The notes under the pieces were generated by a model, which did not search any database, was not told the DNA's origin, and saw only the letters and a list, made by a program, of their open reading frames with translations. Source: CALELF01 sp045617925 (GTDB lineage Bacteria; Synergistota; Synergistia; Synergistales; Synergistaceae). From it: 62,872 nt of DNA. A program made the translations under genes and the position numbers. Location of the stretch: the NCBI GenBank assembly GCA_045617925.1, contig JAZLJR010000052.1:1-62872 (forward strand), written 5' to 3'. Below are positions 1-8,832 of this stretch, piece after piece. The first letter of the stretch is position 1. Each line of letters opens with the position of its first letter.

Positions 1-1049
1 TTTATCTTTCATCAACAACATGGCTCTTCATTATTGGTGCATATATAGCGATTGCCGCACTGGTTCCAGTTTGGCTTTTGCTCCAACCAAGAGACTATTT
101 ATCTTCTTTCCTGCTTTATGCAATGATGATAATTGCTATAGTGGGAATATTTGGTTTACATCCGACTACAACAATGCCTGCCTTTACGGATAGTGCTTTT
201 ATTACAAAATATTCAGGGCTTAAAGGAATATTCCCAGCTCTCTTTATAACTATTGCCTGTGGAGCAGTTTCCGGTTTTCACGCTCTGATGTCTTCCGGAA
301 CAACTTCAAAACAATTAAATAAAGAGAGTGATGCTTTACCAATTGGTTATGGAAGTATGTTGATAGAATCTTTCTTGGCTATAATTGCTCTTTGTGCCAT
401 TGCTTATGTTTGGGACAATGAAGTGGCAGTCTTAATGTCTGGTGAGAAAATGTCCACACCAATTGTTATTTTTGCCAGAGGGTTATCTCGTATGGTTCAG
501 GTGCTTTTTGGTTCATCAGAAACAGTGGCTAATCTCCTTTACACATTCTTTGTGTTATCTGTGTCTGTGTTTTGTTTAACAAGTTTGGATACAGTAACAC
601 GTATTGCTCGTTACTTGTTCCAGGAATTTTGGCTTGCTAGTGGTGAGACATTAGAAAATGTTAAGGGGTTCAAAAAAGTTTTGGTAAATCCTTATATTGC
701 AACGTTGATTACGGTCATATTTGGGCTTGCTTTTGGTTACAAGGGATATACAAATATTTGGCCATTGTTTGGCGCAACTAACCAGTTACTAGCTGCCCTT
801 GCATTGCTTGGAGTTGCTTCTTGGCTTGAGCATGCCGGTAAAAATAGTCGCATGCTCTACATTCCAATGTTTTTTATGCTTGTTGTAACTTTATATTCTT
901 TATTTCTATCAATAAAGGCAAATTACAATATGGTAGTTTGTGGCGATGTCTTCTGGCCAGCAACTCGCCTTATTATTGCAATACTTCTTTTCTTACTTGC
1001 AATAGATTTAGTGCTAAATGTATTTGTTGTAAGATTTAAGAAAAAATAG
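1..1049 (+). CDS. cstA: CstA-family carbon starvation / pyruvate-peptide transporter, 3' part
   Basis: The reading frame is open from base 3, so this is the C-terminal part of a gene that begins before the window. About 348 residues are visible, with many hydrophobic helices. It matches the complete paralogue just downstream almost motif for motif, including PVWxLLQPRDYLSS near the window edge, CGAVSGFHAL, SSGTxSKQL and the C-terminal WPLFGATNQLLAALALLG stretch. CstA/BtsT proteins are inner-membrane H+-coupled importers, known for pyruvate or peptides; the substrate here is inferred from the family. A strong hairpin terminator follows, so it is probably not co-transcribed with the second copy. 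Confidence 0.9.
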   Translation, partial: YLSSTTWLFIIGAYIAIAALVPVWLLLQPRDYLSSFLLYAMMIIAIVGIFGLHPTTTMPAFTDSAFITKYSGLKGIFPALFITIACGAVSGFHALMSSGTTSKQLNKESDALPIGYGSMLIESFLAIIALCAIAYVWDNEVAVLMSGEKMSTPIVIFARGLSRMVQVLFGSSETVANLLYTFFVLSVSVFCLTSLDTVTRIARYLFQEFWLASGETLENVKGFKKVLVNPYIATLITVIFGLAFGYKGYTNIWPLFGATNQLLAALALLGVASWLEHAGKNSRMLYIPMFFMLVVTLYSLFLSIKANYNMVVCGDVFWPATRLIIAILLFLLAIDLVLNVFVVRFKKK

Positions 1050-1060
1050 CGTAAAGTTAA

Positions 1061-1100
1061 AGAGTGAAAGTAATATTCTTTGCTTTCACTCTTTTGTTGT
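1061..1100 (+). terminator. Rho-independent terminator after the first cstA copy
   Basis: A perfect 10-bp inverted repeat, AGAGTGAAAG at 1061-1070 and CTTTCACTCT at 1083-1092, is followed by a T-rich run. It separates the two cstA paralogues. Confidence 0.8.
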
Positions 1101-1141
1101 TAGAAGTTGTGTCGTTATTTTTATGAAAGTGAGTGAGTGGT

Positions 1142-2854
1142 ATGAACCTAGGAATATTAATTGGAATATGCTTTGTTGTATTGTTGTTTGGCTACATGTT
1201 CTATGGACGCTATTTGGTAAAGCAATGGGGAGTTGACTTTACAAAAAATGCACTTTCAACGCCTGCCCATGAATTATGTGACGGAATTGATTATTGCCCT
1301 GCAAAAACTCCTGTGCTAATGGGGCATCACTTTTCTTCCATAGCTGGTGCAGGTCCAATCAATGGGCCAATTATGGCGGCATTTTTTGGCTGGTTACCGG
1401 TAACTTTATGGCTTCTTATTGGAGGAATTTTTGTTGGGGGTGTTCATGACTTTGGAACGCTCTTTGCTTCTGTTAGAAATCGTGGTAATTCAATAGCTTC
1501 TGTAATCGGTACTTCGGCAGGAGCCAAGCCTAAACGTTTATTCCTTGTTTTTGCTTATTTAGCGATGTTGCTCTATATTGCAGCACAGCTTTCTATTGTT
1601 TCCGGAACATTTGGAGCTGAATTTTCGTCCAATGGGGAGCTCCTTTTGAATAGTAATACAATAGCAAATTCCATTACAGCAATCATTTCAGTATGGTTTA
1701 TTGTGATTGCAATTGTTTTTGGTGTGCTTGTTTATAGATATAAATTTCCTGTTTTGGTGACAACAATTTTTACCTTGTTTGCACTCGGTGGTCTTATGTA
1801 TCTTTCATTTTCTTTCCACCCTTTTTATTTTTCTTCTAGGGTTTGGTTATTTCTTTTGGCACTTTACATTATTGTGGCGTCTGTAGCGCCAGTTTGGATT
1901 TTATTACAGCCACGAGATTATCTTTCATCATATTTGCTTTATGCCATGATGGCAATCGCTCTAGTTTCTATTTTATGGCTACATCCAACAGTTGCAATGC
2001 CTGCCTTTACGGGATTTAAGGAAACGACACTTGGGCTTGGTAATTTGTTTCCGTTTCTTTTTATTACTGTCGCATGCGGAGCTGTTTCTGGTTTTCACGC
2101 ATTGGTTTCATCTGGTACAAGCTCAAAACAACTTGACCGCGAAGGTGACGCACTTGTGATTGGCTATGGTGGAATGTTAATTGAATCTCTTTTGGCTATT
2201 GTCTCTCTTTGTGCAATTGCTTATATTTGGAAAGATATTAAGGCTATTATGGAATCTGGTACAGAGGTTAATCCAACAATTATTTTTGCACGTGGACTTT
2301 CTACCTTAACACAAGGAATGTTCAAAGATTCCATTTCAGTAACTGGTCCGTTATATACATTTTTTGTTTTGTCTGTATCAGTTTTTTGTTTAACTAGTTT
2401 AGATACAGCAACTCGCATAGCTCGTTATATGTTCCAAGAACTTTGGATAGGGGAAGGACAAACACAAGAAACTGTTACAGGTTATAAAAGAATATTAACG
2501 AATAAATATTTTGCGACGTTGTTTACAGTAGCGTTAGGCGTTTTGCTTGGACATGCCGGTTATGTGCATATATGGCCGTTGTTTGGTGCAACCAATCAGC
2601 TGCTTGCTGCCCTTGCATTGTTAGGTGTTGCTTCTTGGCTACGCTACATTGGTAGAAACAATCGTATGATTTATATTCCTATGGCATTTATGCTCGTTGT
2701 AACCTTTGTTGCACTTGCTGAAACTATTGTGAAAAATTATAATTCTGTCTTAGCTGGGGATGTTTTGTGGTCAGGAATTAGACTAGTTGTTGCAGGACTT
2801 CTTTTGTTATTAGCTTTAAAACTTATTTTTAATGTTTTGAAAAGAAATAAATAA
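1142..2854 (+). CDS. cstA: CstA-family carbon starvation / pyruvate-peptide transporter
   Basis: A 570-residue polytopic membrane protein of the CstA family, complete. The N-terminus begins with a membrane helix, and the conserved HHFSSIAGAGPINGP motif lies around residue 60. CGAVSGFHAL and WPLFGATNQLLAALALLG follow in the C-terminal half. The length suits the shorter Firmicutes members; E. coli CstA is about 700 residues. The start is ambiguous: ATG at 1142 or GTG at 1133 in the same frame, both with poor Shine-Dalgarno sequences; ATG was chosen. It is a tandem paralogue of the truncated gene upstream but has its own terminator. A role in pyruvate or peptide uptake is inferred from characterised relatives. 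Confidence 0.92.
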   Translation: MNLGILIGICFVVLLFGYMFYGRYLVKQWGVDFTKNALSTPAHELCDGIDYCPAKTPVLMGHHFSSIAGAGPINGPIMAAFFGWLPVTLWLLIGGIFVGGVHDFGTLFASVRNRGNSIASVIGTSAGAKPKRLFLVFAYLAMLLYIAAQLSIVSGTFGAEFSSNGELLLNSNTIANSITAIISVWFIVIAIVFGVLVYRYKFPVLVTTIFTLFALGGLMYLSFSFHPFYFSSRVWLFLLALYIIVASVAPVWILLQPRDYLSSYLLYAMMAIALVSILWLHPTVAMPAFTGFKETTLGLGNLFPFLFITVACGAVSGFHALVSSGTSSKQLDREGDALVIGYGGMLIESLLAIVSLCAIAYIWKDIKAIMESGTEVNPTIIFARGLSTLTQGMFKDSISVTGPLYTFFVLSVSVFCLTSLDTATRIARYMFQELWIGEGQTQETVTGYKRILTNKYFATLFTVALGVLLGHAGYVHIWPLFGATNQLLAALALLGVASWLRYIGRNNRMIYIPMAFMLVVTFVALAETIVKNYNSVLAGDVLWSGIRLVVAGLLLLLALKLIFNVLKRNK

Positions 2855-2874
2855 AGTTTTAAGCTGTGAATATA

Positions 2875-2919
2875 TAGTCCAGGAAAATTAGATTACAATT
2901 TTCTTGGACTATTTTTTTT
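2875..2919 (+). terminator. Rho-independent terminator after cstA
   Basis: A 15-bp stem (2875-2889 with 2897-2911, one G-U pair) has a 7-nt loop and an eight-T tail. It is one of the strongest terminators in the window. Confidence 0.9.
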
Positions 2920-2951
2920 GACCTTTTTTGTCTTTTTTTGCAAATAAAGGC

Positions 2952-2979
2952 TTGCATTATAAAAAATTCGTGGTAAAAT
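2952..2979 (+). promoter_or_regulatory. groESL promoter
   Basis: TTGCAT at 2952 and TAAAAT at 2974 are separated by 16 nt, with a TG extension just before the -10 box. The predicted transcription start is about 2986, immediately upstream of the CIRCE operator, so repressor bound there would block initiation or early elongation. Confidence 0.7.
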
Positions 2980-2995
2980 ATCACCGTTTTGAAGG

Positions 2996-3022
2996 TTAGC
3001 ACTCTCTTGCATAGAGTGCTAA
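2996..3022 (+). promoter_or_regulatory. CIRCE operator (HrcA binding site)
   Basis: The sequence is a perfect copy of the CIRCE consensus: TTAGCACTC, nine bases, GAGTGCTAA. HrcA repressor binds this element to control class I heat-shock genes. It lies between the groES promoter and its start codon. No hrcA gene is in the window. Confidence 0.97.
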
Positions 3023-3062
3023 TAAATGATTAAATTGCAAATTATTTTATGGAGGTATAAAG

Positions 3063-3353
3063 ATGCAGTTAAAACCATTAGCAGATCGCCTCGTTATAAA
3101 GGCGAGTGAAAGCGAAGAAATGACAAAGGGCGGACTTGTTTTGCCTGACACTGCAAAGGAAAAACCTGTTGAAGGTGAAGTCGTTGCAGTAGGTGTTGGC
3201 AAGCTTGCAGATGATGGCAAGCGTATTCCAATGGAAGTTAAAGTTGGAGACAAGGTAATCTTTAGCAAATACAGCGGAACAGAAGTGAAACTTGATGGTG
3301 AAACTTTCCTGGTCATCGGAGAGAGAGACGTCTTGGCTGTAATTGAGAAGTAG
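3063..3353 (+). CDS. groES: GroES co-chaperonin
   Basis: A 96-residue 10-kDa chaperonin, the usual length. It starts MQLKPLADRLVIK, has the mobile-loop region around residues 17-35, and ends with the typical DVLAVIEK. GroES forms the heptameric lid on GroEL in the cytoplasm. The start is set by GGAGG eight bases upstream. It is the first gene of a two-gene operon with groEL, 15 bases away, under CIRCE/HrcA control. Confidence 0.98.
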   Translation: MQLKPLADRLVIKASESEEMTKGGLVLPDTAKEKPVEGEVVAVGVGKLADDGKRIPMEVKVGDKVIFSKYSGTEVKLDGETFLVIGERDVLAVIEK

Positions 3354-3368
3354 TAGGAGGAATCTATT

Positions 3369-5009
3369 ATGTCATCAAAGGTTTTATTATTCAAAGAAGA
3401 TGCAAGAAAAGCAATGGAGCGTGGTATCAACAAGGTAGCTGATACTGTTGGCATCACACTTGGACCAAAGGGCAGAAACGTAGTGCTTGAGAAAAAATTT
3501 GGTTCACCAACCATCACAAACGATGGTGTAACAATTGCAAAGGAAATTGAGCTTGAGTGCCCATTTGAAAATATGGGAGCGCAGCTCATCAAAGAAGTTG
3601 CACAAAAAACAAATGATATTGCCGGTGACGGAACAACAACAGCAACAGTTTTGGCACGTGCAATGACCCGTGAAGGAATTAAAAACGTGGCAGCTGGTGC
3701 AAATGGTATGCTTGTCCGTCAGGGAATGGAAGCAGCAACAGAAACTGTTGTTGCTGAGCTCAAAAAGCTTTCCGCTCCTGTCAAAGAGCACAAAATGATT
3801 GCCCAGGTTGCTTCAATCTCTGCAAACAACCCAAAGGTTGGCGAGTTGCTAGCAGAAGCAATGGAAAAGGTTGGCGAAGAGGGAGTCATCACAGTAGAAG
3901 ATTCAAAGAGCCTTGGAACAACCCTTGAAACAGTTGAAGGTATGCAGTTTGACAGAGGATATCTTTCACCATATTTCATCACCAATGCAGACAAAATGGA
4001 AGCTGTTTTGGACAATGCAGGCGTTTTGATTGTAGATTCAAAAATTTCTGCAATAAAAGATTTAATTCCTGTGCTTGAGAAGTCAATGCAGATTTCAAAG
4101 CCTCTCTTGATAATTGCAGAGGATATTGAAGGTGAAGCACTTGCGACATTAGTTGTGAACAAACTCCGCAGCACACTTCAAGTCGTTGCTGTCAAGGCTC
4201 CAGGTTTTGGCGACAGAAGAAAAGCAATGCTTCAGGATATTGCAATCCTCACTGGCGCAACGGTTATTTCTGAAGAAGTTGGCAGAAAACTTGAATCAGC
4301 AAGCGTTGAAGATTTAGGCTATGCAAAGAAAATCAAGGTAACCAAAGACGATACAACAATCGTTGAGGGTGCAGGCGAAAAATCTGCAATAAAGGACAGA
4401 ATTGCACAGATAAAGAAAGAAATTGAGGATTCAACAAGTGATTATGACAAGGAAAAACTCCGTGAGCGTCTTGCAAAGCTTGCTGGCGGTGTTGCCGTAA
4501 TTAAGGTTGGCGCTGCAACAGAGACAGAGCAGAAGGAACTCAAGCTTCGCATTGAAGATGCCTTGAATTCCACCCGTGCAGCGGTTGAAGAAGGTATCGT
4601 CGCCGGTGGTGGCGTTGCCCTCGTTTCCTGCTTGCCAGCTCTTGACGCAAAAATAAAGTCACTTGATGGTGATGTGAAAACAGGTGCTTTGATAGTTCGC
4701 AAAGCATTGACTGAACCACTTTACCTCATTGCACAAAACAGCGGTTTGCAGGGTGATGTTATAATAGAAAAGGTTAAAACGTTACATGCAGGGCAGGGGC
4801 TCGATGCAACAACTGGCGAATATGTTGACATGGTAGCGACTGGCATTATTGACCCAGTAAAGGTTACAAGAAGTGCACTTCAAAATGCAGCTTCAATATC
4901 CGCTATGATTCTTACAACAGATGCAGTTGTGGCAGATAAGCCTGAGAAAAAAGATGCTACACCAGACATGGCAGGTGGCATGAGCGGAATGGGTGGCATG
5001 GATTATTAA
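3369..5009 (+). CDS. groEL: GroEL chaperonin
   Basis: A 546-residue Hsp60, full length. The equatorial ATP-binding signature GDGTTTATVLARA lies around residue 86, the VEEGIVAGGGVAL motif around residue 405, and the C-terminal Gly-Met tail (GGMSGMGGMDY) is present. It folds substrate proteins in an ATP-driven double ring with GroES. The Shine-Dalgarno AGGAGG sits just after the groES stop. The operon ends in a terminator hairpin at 5042. Confidence 0.98.
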   Translation: MSSKVLLFKEDARKAMERGINKVADTVGITLGPKGRNVVLEKKFGSPTITNDGVTIAKEIELECPFENMGAQLIKEVAQKTNDIAGDGTTTATVLARAMTREGIKNVAAGANGMLVRQGMEAATETVVAELKKLSAPVKEHKMIAQVASISANNPKVGELLAEAMEKVGEEGVITVEDSKSLGTTLETVEGMQFDRGYLSPYFITNADKMEAVLDNAGVLIVDSKISAIKDLIPVLEKSMQISKPLLIIAEDIEGEALATLVVNKLRSTLQVVAVKAPGFGDRRKAMLQDIAILTGATVISEEVGRKLESASVEDLGYAKKIKVTKDDTTIVEGAGEKSAIKDRIAQIKKEIEDSTSDYDKEKLRERLAKLAGGVAVIKVGAATETEQKELKLRIEDALNSTRAAVEEGIVAGGGVALVSCLPALDAKIKSLDGDVKTGALIVRKALTEPLYLIAQNSGLQGDVIIEKVKTLHAGQGLDATTGEYVDMVATGIIDPVKVTRSALQNAASISAMILTTDAVVADKPEKKDATPDMAGGMSGMGGMDY

Positions 5010-5041
5010 TCCACGCTGCTTGAACAGAATATAAAACAAAA

Positions 5042-5090
5042 GCGAGCGATTTGATTAACTAAATCAAATCGCTCGCAAATTTTAATTTTT
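5042..5090 (+). terminator. groESL terminator
   Basis: A perfect 15-bp stem (5042-5056 with 5062-5076) is followed by an A/T-rich tail containing two T runs. It lies between the convergent groEL and ppdK genes. Confidence 0.75.
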
Positions 5091-5104
5091 GAAATTAGTG
5101 ATAA

Positions 5105-5136
5105 AAAAAGTGCAGGCATAAAAGCCTGCACTTTTT
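5105..5136 (-). terminator. ppdK terminator
   Basis: A perfect 13-bp stem (5105-5117 with 5124-5136) has a 6-nt loop and T runs on both strands. It lies just past the ppdK stop codon and could work in either direction. Confidence 0.8.
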
Positions 5137-5150
5137 AATAAATTCTAAAA

Positions 5151-7784
5151 TTATTTTAATTCACCAATTGCTGCCAAAGCTGCGGAAAGTCTTGCGACTG
5201 GAACGCGGAATGGGGAGCAACTGACGTATGTAAGACCAAGCTTGTTGCAGAATGCAATACTGGATGGGTTACCACCATGCTCACCGCAGATACCAAGCTG
5301 GATGTCTGGGCGAACTGGGCGTGCCTTGCCGACTGCAATTTCCATCAAGCCACCGACACCGTCACGGTCGAGCTGTTCAAATGGATTGACCTTGAAGACA
5401 CCCATTTCAACATACTGACGGAGGAATTTGCCCTCTGCGTCGTCACGAGAATAACCAAATGTTGTTTGTGTAAGGTCATTTGTGCCGAAGCTGAAGAATT
5501 GAGCTGTTTTTGCGAGTTGGTCTGCAACAACAGCAGCACGTGGAAGCTCAATCATTGTTCCGACGAGGTAATGGAGCTCAACACCAAATTCCTTGATTGT
5601 TTCGTCTCCAACACGGCGAACAATTTGCTCCATAGCCTTTAATTCTGCTTCTGTTCCAACGAGAGGAATCATAATGTCTGGTTTGACTGTGACCCCTTTC
5701 TTTACAAGTTTGCAAGCAGCGTTGAAGATTGCGTGTGCCTGCATCTCATAGATTTCTGGGTAAATCATACCAAGACGGCATCCGCGGAAGCCAAGCATTG
5801 GGTTTTGCTCGTGAAGCTCTCTTGCACGAACCATTGTTGCCTTGATTTTCTCTGCCTCTGGGCTGTTTGGAGCAACATTTTCAAGTGCCTTGGTAAGCTC
5901 TGGAATTTTTGGCAAGAATTCATGAAGTGGTGGGTCAAGCAAACGGACTGTAACTGGAAGTCCGTCCATTGCTTCAAAGATGCCGTAGAAGTCATCTTCC
6001 TGCATCTTTTCTAATTTATTGAGCTGTGCAACACGTGCTTCTTTGCTTGTGGCAACGACCATTTCCTGCATTACTGGGAGACGATCAACCTGCATGAACA
6101 TGTGCTCTGTGCGGCAGAGACCAACACCCTTTGCACCAAATTCTCTTGCTCTCTTTGCGTCTGTTGGCGTGTCTGCATTTGCCCAAACCTGAAGGTTTGC
6201 GAGCTTGTCTGCGACTGCCATAAGTTTCTTGAAATTGTCATCAAACTTTGGATCTTCAAGTTCCATTTGACCGAGGATAACTTCACCGGTTGTTCCGTCT
6301 AGTGAGAGATAATCATCTTTTTTCACGGTTACGCCGTCAACTGTGAAGCAATTGTTTGCAAGGTCGATTGAAACATTTTCAGCACCAGAAACACATGGCT
6401 TACCAAGTCCACGTGCAACAACTGCTGCGTGGCTTGTCATACCACCATGGCTTGTCAAGACACCTTGTGCTGCAAAAAGACCGTGAATATCATCTGGTGT
6501 GGTTTCTGGGCGAACAAGAATGATTGCCTCACCCTTGCCACCTCTGTCGGCTGCTTCATCTGCATCAAAGACTACCTTACCGACAGCAGCACCCGGGCTT
6601 GCTGGAAGTGCCTTTGCAATTACAGTTCTCTTTGCCTTTGCATTGAACTGTGGGTGGAGTAGCATTTCTATCTGCTCTGGTGTTACGCGGCTGACTGCTG
6701 TCTTTTCATCAATGAGACCTTCCTCGAGCATTCCAACTGCAACGCGGACGGCGGAAGCAGCAGTGCGCTTACCGTTTCTTGTCTGCAAAATGAAAAGACG
6801 ACCATGTTCAACCGTAAATTCGATGTCCTGTGCATCTGCATAGTGCTTTTCAAGCCCCTTTGCAATATCATAGAACTGTTTGTAGATGTCTGGCATATCA
6901 TTTGCAAGGGAAGCAATTGGGGCAGGTGTTCTGATACCTGCGACGACGTCTTCGCCCTGTGCATTGATGAGGTATTCACCAAAGAGTTTATTTTCACCTG
7001 ATGATGGGCTTCTTGTGAAGCAAACACCAGTTCCGCAATCATCACCGAGGTTACCAAAGACCATGGTAACAACGTTGACTGCAGTGCCATAGTGTGCAGG
7101 GATTTTGTTGATTTCTCTATATTTGATAGCACGTGGAGTATTCCAGCTGCGGAATACTGCGTCGATTGCAAGGCGTAACTGCTGCCATGGATCTGTTGGG
7201 AATTCAAGTCCCTTGGAAGCGACAATGCCCTTATATGTAACGACGAGCTTTTTCAAAGCATCAGCAGGAATTTGATAGTCAAACTCTGCATTGCAAGCTT
7301 TACGTGTTTTTGCTAATTCTTCTTCAAACAAAGCGATATCTACACCAAGGACAACATCAGAGAACATCTGAATGAAACGGCGATAGCTATCGTATGCAAA
7401 ACGTTCATTGCTGGAAGCTTTTGAGAGTGCTTCAACTGTTACGTCATTCAAACCTAGGTTTAGGATTGTGTCCATCATACCAGGCATTGAAACTGGAGCA
7501 CCTGATCTAACAGAAACAAGAAGGGGATTTACATCTCCACCAAACTGTTTGCCAGTTTGTTTTTCAACTCTTGCCACTGCTGACTTCACATCTTCCCAAA
7601 TGGTTGCAATGAAATCATTTTCTTCCCAATACTTGTGGCAAGCCTCTGTTGTGATGATAAATCCTGGAGGAACTGGAAGACCAAGCCTTGACATTTCTGC
7701 AAGGTTAGCACCTTTTCCACCCAAGAGTTCTCTCATTGTGGCGTTGCCTTCGGCAAAATCGTAGATATACTTCTTATCTGCCAT
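5151..7784 (-). CDS. ppdK: Pyruvate, phosphate dikinase
   Basis: An 877-residue cytoplasmic enzyme interconverting pyruvate + ATP + Pi and PEP + AMP + PPi. Domain order is the usual one: N-terminal ATP-grasp domain with KGANLAEM and SGAPVSMPGMMDT, central swivelling phosphohistidine domain with GGMTSHAAVVARG (catalytic His, around residue 450), and C-terminal PEP/pyruvate barrel with GICGEHGGNP (catalytic Cys) near the end. The frame is open for 13 residues further upstream, but AAGGAGGG seven bases before the ATG at 7784 and the family length support this start. With pckA in the same window it gives two routes between C3/C4 acids and PEP, suggesting gluconeogenic growth. It is divergent from the M23 peptidase gene. 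Confidence 0.96.
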   Translation of the reverse strand: MADKKYIYDFAEGNATMRELLGGKGANLAEMSRLGLPVPPGFIITTEACHKYWEENDFIATIWEDVKSAVARVEKQTGKQFGGDVNPLLVSVRSGAPVSMPGMMDTILNLGLNDVTVEALSKASSNERFAYDSYRRFIQMFSDVVLGVDIALFEEELAKTRKACNAEFDYQIPADALKKLVVTYKGIVASKGLEFPTDPWQQLRLAIDAVFRSWNTPRAIKYREINKIPAHYGTAVNVVTMVFGNLGDDCGTGVCFTRSPSSGENKLFGEYLINAQGEDVVAGIRTPAPIASLANDMPDIYKQFYDIAKGLEKHYADAQDIEFTVEHGRLFILQTRNGKRTAASAVRVAVGMLEEGLIDEKTAVSRVTPEQIEMLLHPQFNAKAKRTVIAKALPASPGAAVGKVVFDADEAADRGGKGEAIILVRPETTPDDIHGLFAAQGVLTSHGGMTSHAAVVARGLGKPCVSGAENVSIDLANNCFTVDGVTVKKDDYLSLDGTTGEVILGQMELEDPKFDDNFKKLMAVADKLANLQVWANADTPTDAKRAREFGAKGVGLCRTEHMFMQVDRLPVMQEMVVATSKEARVAQLNKLEKMQEDDFYGIFEAMDGLPVTVRLLDPPLHEFLPKIPELTKALENVAPNSPEAEKIKATMVRARELHEQNPMLGFRGCRLGMIYPEIYEMQAHAIFNAACKLVKKGVTVKPDIMIPLVGTEAELKAMEQIVRRVGDETIKEFGVELHYLVGTMIELPRAAVVADQLAKTAQFFSFGTNDLTQTTFGYSRDDAEGKFLRQYVEMGVFKVNPFEQLDRDGVGGLMEIAVGKARPVRPDIQLGICGEHGGNPSSIAFCNKLGLTYVSCSPFRVPVARLSAALAAIGELK

Positions 7785-7857
7785 AAAAAAACCCTCCTTA
7801 AAGGTTATAAATTTGTAAGACATAAGTCTATATTTGTTATTTCACACAACGCTATGT

Positions 7858-7886
7858 ATGATAACACAAAATGTGATTTCTGTCAC
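7858..7886 (-). promoter_or_regulatory. Candidate ppdK promoter
   Basis: Read on the minus strand, GTGACA (7886-7881) and TATCAT (7863-7858) are 17 nt apart, and a TGT extension precedes the -10 box. The -35 box lies inside the TGTGA-N6-TCACA palindrome, so a protein bound there would probably repress ppdK. Inferred from pattern only. Confidence 0.45.
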
Positions 7887-7887
7887 A
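7872..7887. promoter_or_regulatory. Crp/Fnr-type operator palindrome between ppdK and the M23 gene
   Basis: TGTGATTTCTGTCACA is a perfect TGTGA-N6-TCACA palindrome, the half-site arrangement recognised by Crp-type regulators. It overlaps the candidate ppdK -35 box. Its centre is about 42 bases before the predicted start of the M23 transcript, the position typical of a class II activator. The regulator is not in the window. Confidence 0.5.
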
Positions 7888-7906
7888 TCAATTTTTCTGA
7901 AAATTG

Positions 7907-7915
7907 TGTTATAAT
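7907..7915 (+). promoter_or_regulatory. Extended -10 promoter for the M23 peptidase gene
   Basis: TGTTATAAT is a perfect extended -10 element with no recognisable -35 box at the right distance. The predicted start is near 7922. Lack of a -35 fits activation from the palindrome centred at 7879.5. Confidence 0.5.
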
Positions 7916-7955
7916 CTCCGAGCAGTTAGCAGTATCGGTTGGTGAGCAAAGAATT

Positions 7956-8816
7956 ATGAGAAACAAATTTATAAATATAGGATTACTACTTACTTTATGG
8001 CTATGTTTAACCGCTGGCACAACCTATGCACTTGTCAATTTTTCTGTTCCAAAATCAGTTCAGCAGGGAGAGCCATTTGTAGTGGAAATATATACAGATG
8101 AGGTGCTTGAAGAGCCAACATTACATTGGCTTGGCAAATCTGCCAGACTTGTTAATAAGACGGAGCAAGGCAAGATTACAGCAATACTTGCCTCAAACGC
8201 ATTGCAAAAAACTGGAAGGCAGATAGTGAGCCTGAGCTTTCGAGTTGGTGCAGAAAATTTTGAATTGCAAAAATTTATAAATATAGCTTCAAAAAATTAT
8301 CCCAAGGAATCATTAAGAGTAAATCCAAGCAAGGTAAATTTTACTTCTGATGTTCAAAAAAGAATGGAAAAGGAAAAAGAAATTTACTATTCAGTCTTGG
8401 AAAAATCGTATGCTGGCGGTAATTTTTTATTACCATTGGCCAGGCCTTGCAAAGGAATAAGTCTTTCAAAGTATGGTAACGTTCGCATCTTTAACAATAA
8501 GCCTTTTGGTTTTCACGGTGGCACAGATTTCAGAGCACCAATTGGAACACCGATAAAATCTGTGGCAGATGGAAAGGTTTGCCTCGTCTCTCATTTTTAT
8601 CTTACTGGCGGAGTAATAATGATTGACCACGGTGCAGGGCTTTTTAGTTCATATTGTCACCTTTCAAAAAAAATGGTGAAGGTTGGCGATATTGTTAAAC
8701 GTGGAGAAGTTATTGGCTTGTCTGGTGCGAGCGGCAGAGTAACGGGGCCACATTTGCATCTTGAAATGTGTTGGAATGGCATACGTTTTAATGCTACCTC
8801 GTTGCTAGAAAAATAA
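7956..8816 (+). CDS. Secreted M23 (LytM-type) metallopeptidase
   Basis: A 286-residue exported protein. An N-terminal hydrophobic signal segment ends near TTYA, an all-beta region covers roughly residues 25-130, and a C-terminal peptidase M23 domain has the zinc motifs HGGTD and HLHLE. M23 enzymes cut peptide cross-links in peptidoglycan, so it should act in the periplasm; the zinc ligands are intact, so it is probably active rather than an EnvC-like activator. The frame extends 34 codons upstream, but those residues are not signal-like and would cover the promoter, so ATG 7956 was chosen. KtrB starts 16 bases after its stop. Confidence 0.88.
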   Translation: MRNKFINIGLLLTLWLCLTAGTTYALVNFSVPKSVQQGEPFVVEIYTDEVLEEPTLHWLGKSARLVNKTEQGKITAILASNALQKTGRQIVSLSFRVGAENFELQKFINIASKNYPKESLRVNPSKVNFTSDVQKRMEKEKEIYYSVLEKSYAGGNFLLPLARPCKGISLSKYGNVRIFNNKPFGFHGGTDFRAPIGTPIKSVADGKVCLVSHFYLTGGVIMIDHGAGLFSSYCHLSKKMVKVGDIVKRGEVIGLSGASGRVTGPHLHLEMCWNGIRFNATSLLEK

Positions 8817-8832
8817 AATAAAGGTGAAAAGC

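Noticed and set aside
3719..4174. Long open frames on the minus strand inside groEL (up to ~180 codons around 3047-4174)
   Set aside because: They are antisense to a well-conserved gene, have no ribosome-binding site and no recognisable domain; they reflect the codon pattern of groEL.
6683..7225. A 180-codon frame inside ppdK
   Set aside because: It lies within the conserved ppdK coding sequence on the same strand in another frame and has no family resemblance.
7854..7955. Extended N-terminus for the M23 peptidase
   Set aside because: It would place the extended -10 promoter and the palindrome inside the coding region, and it precedes an obvious signal peptide.
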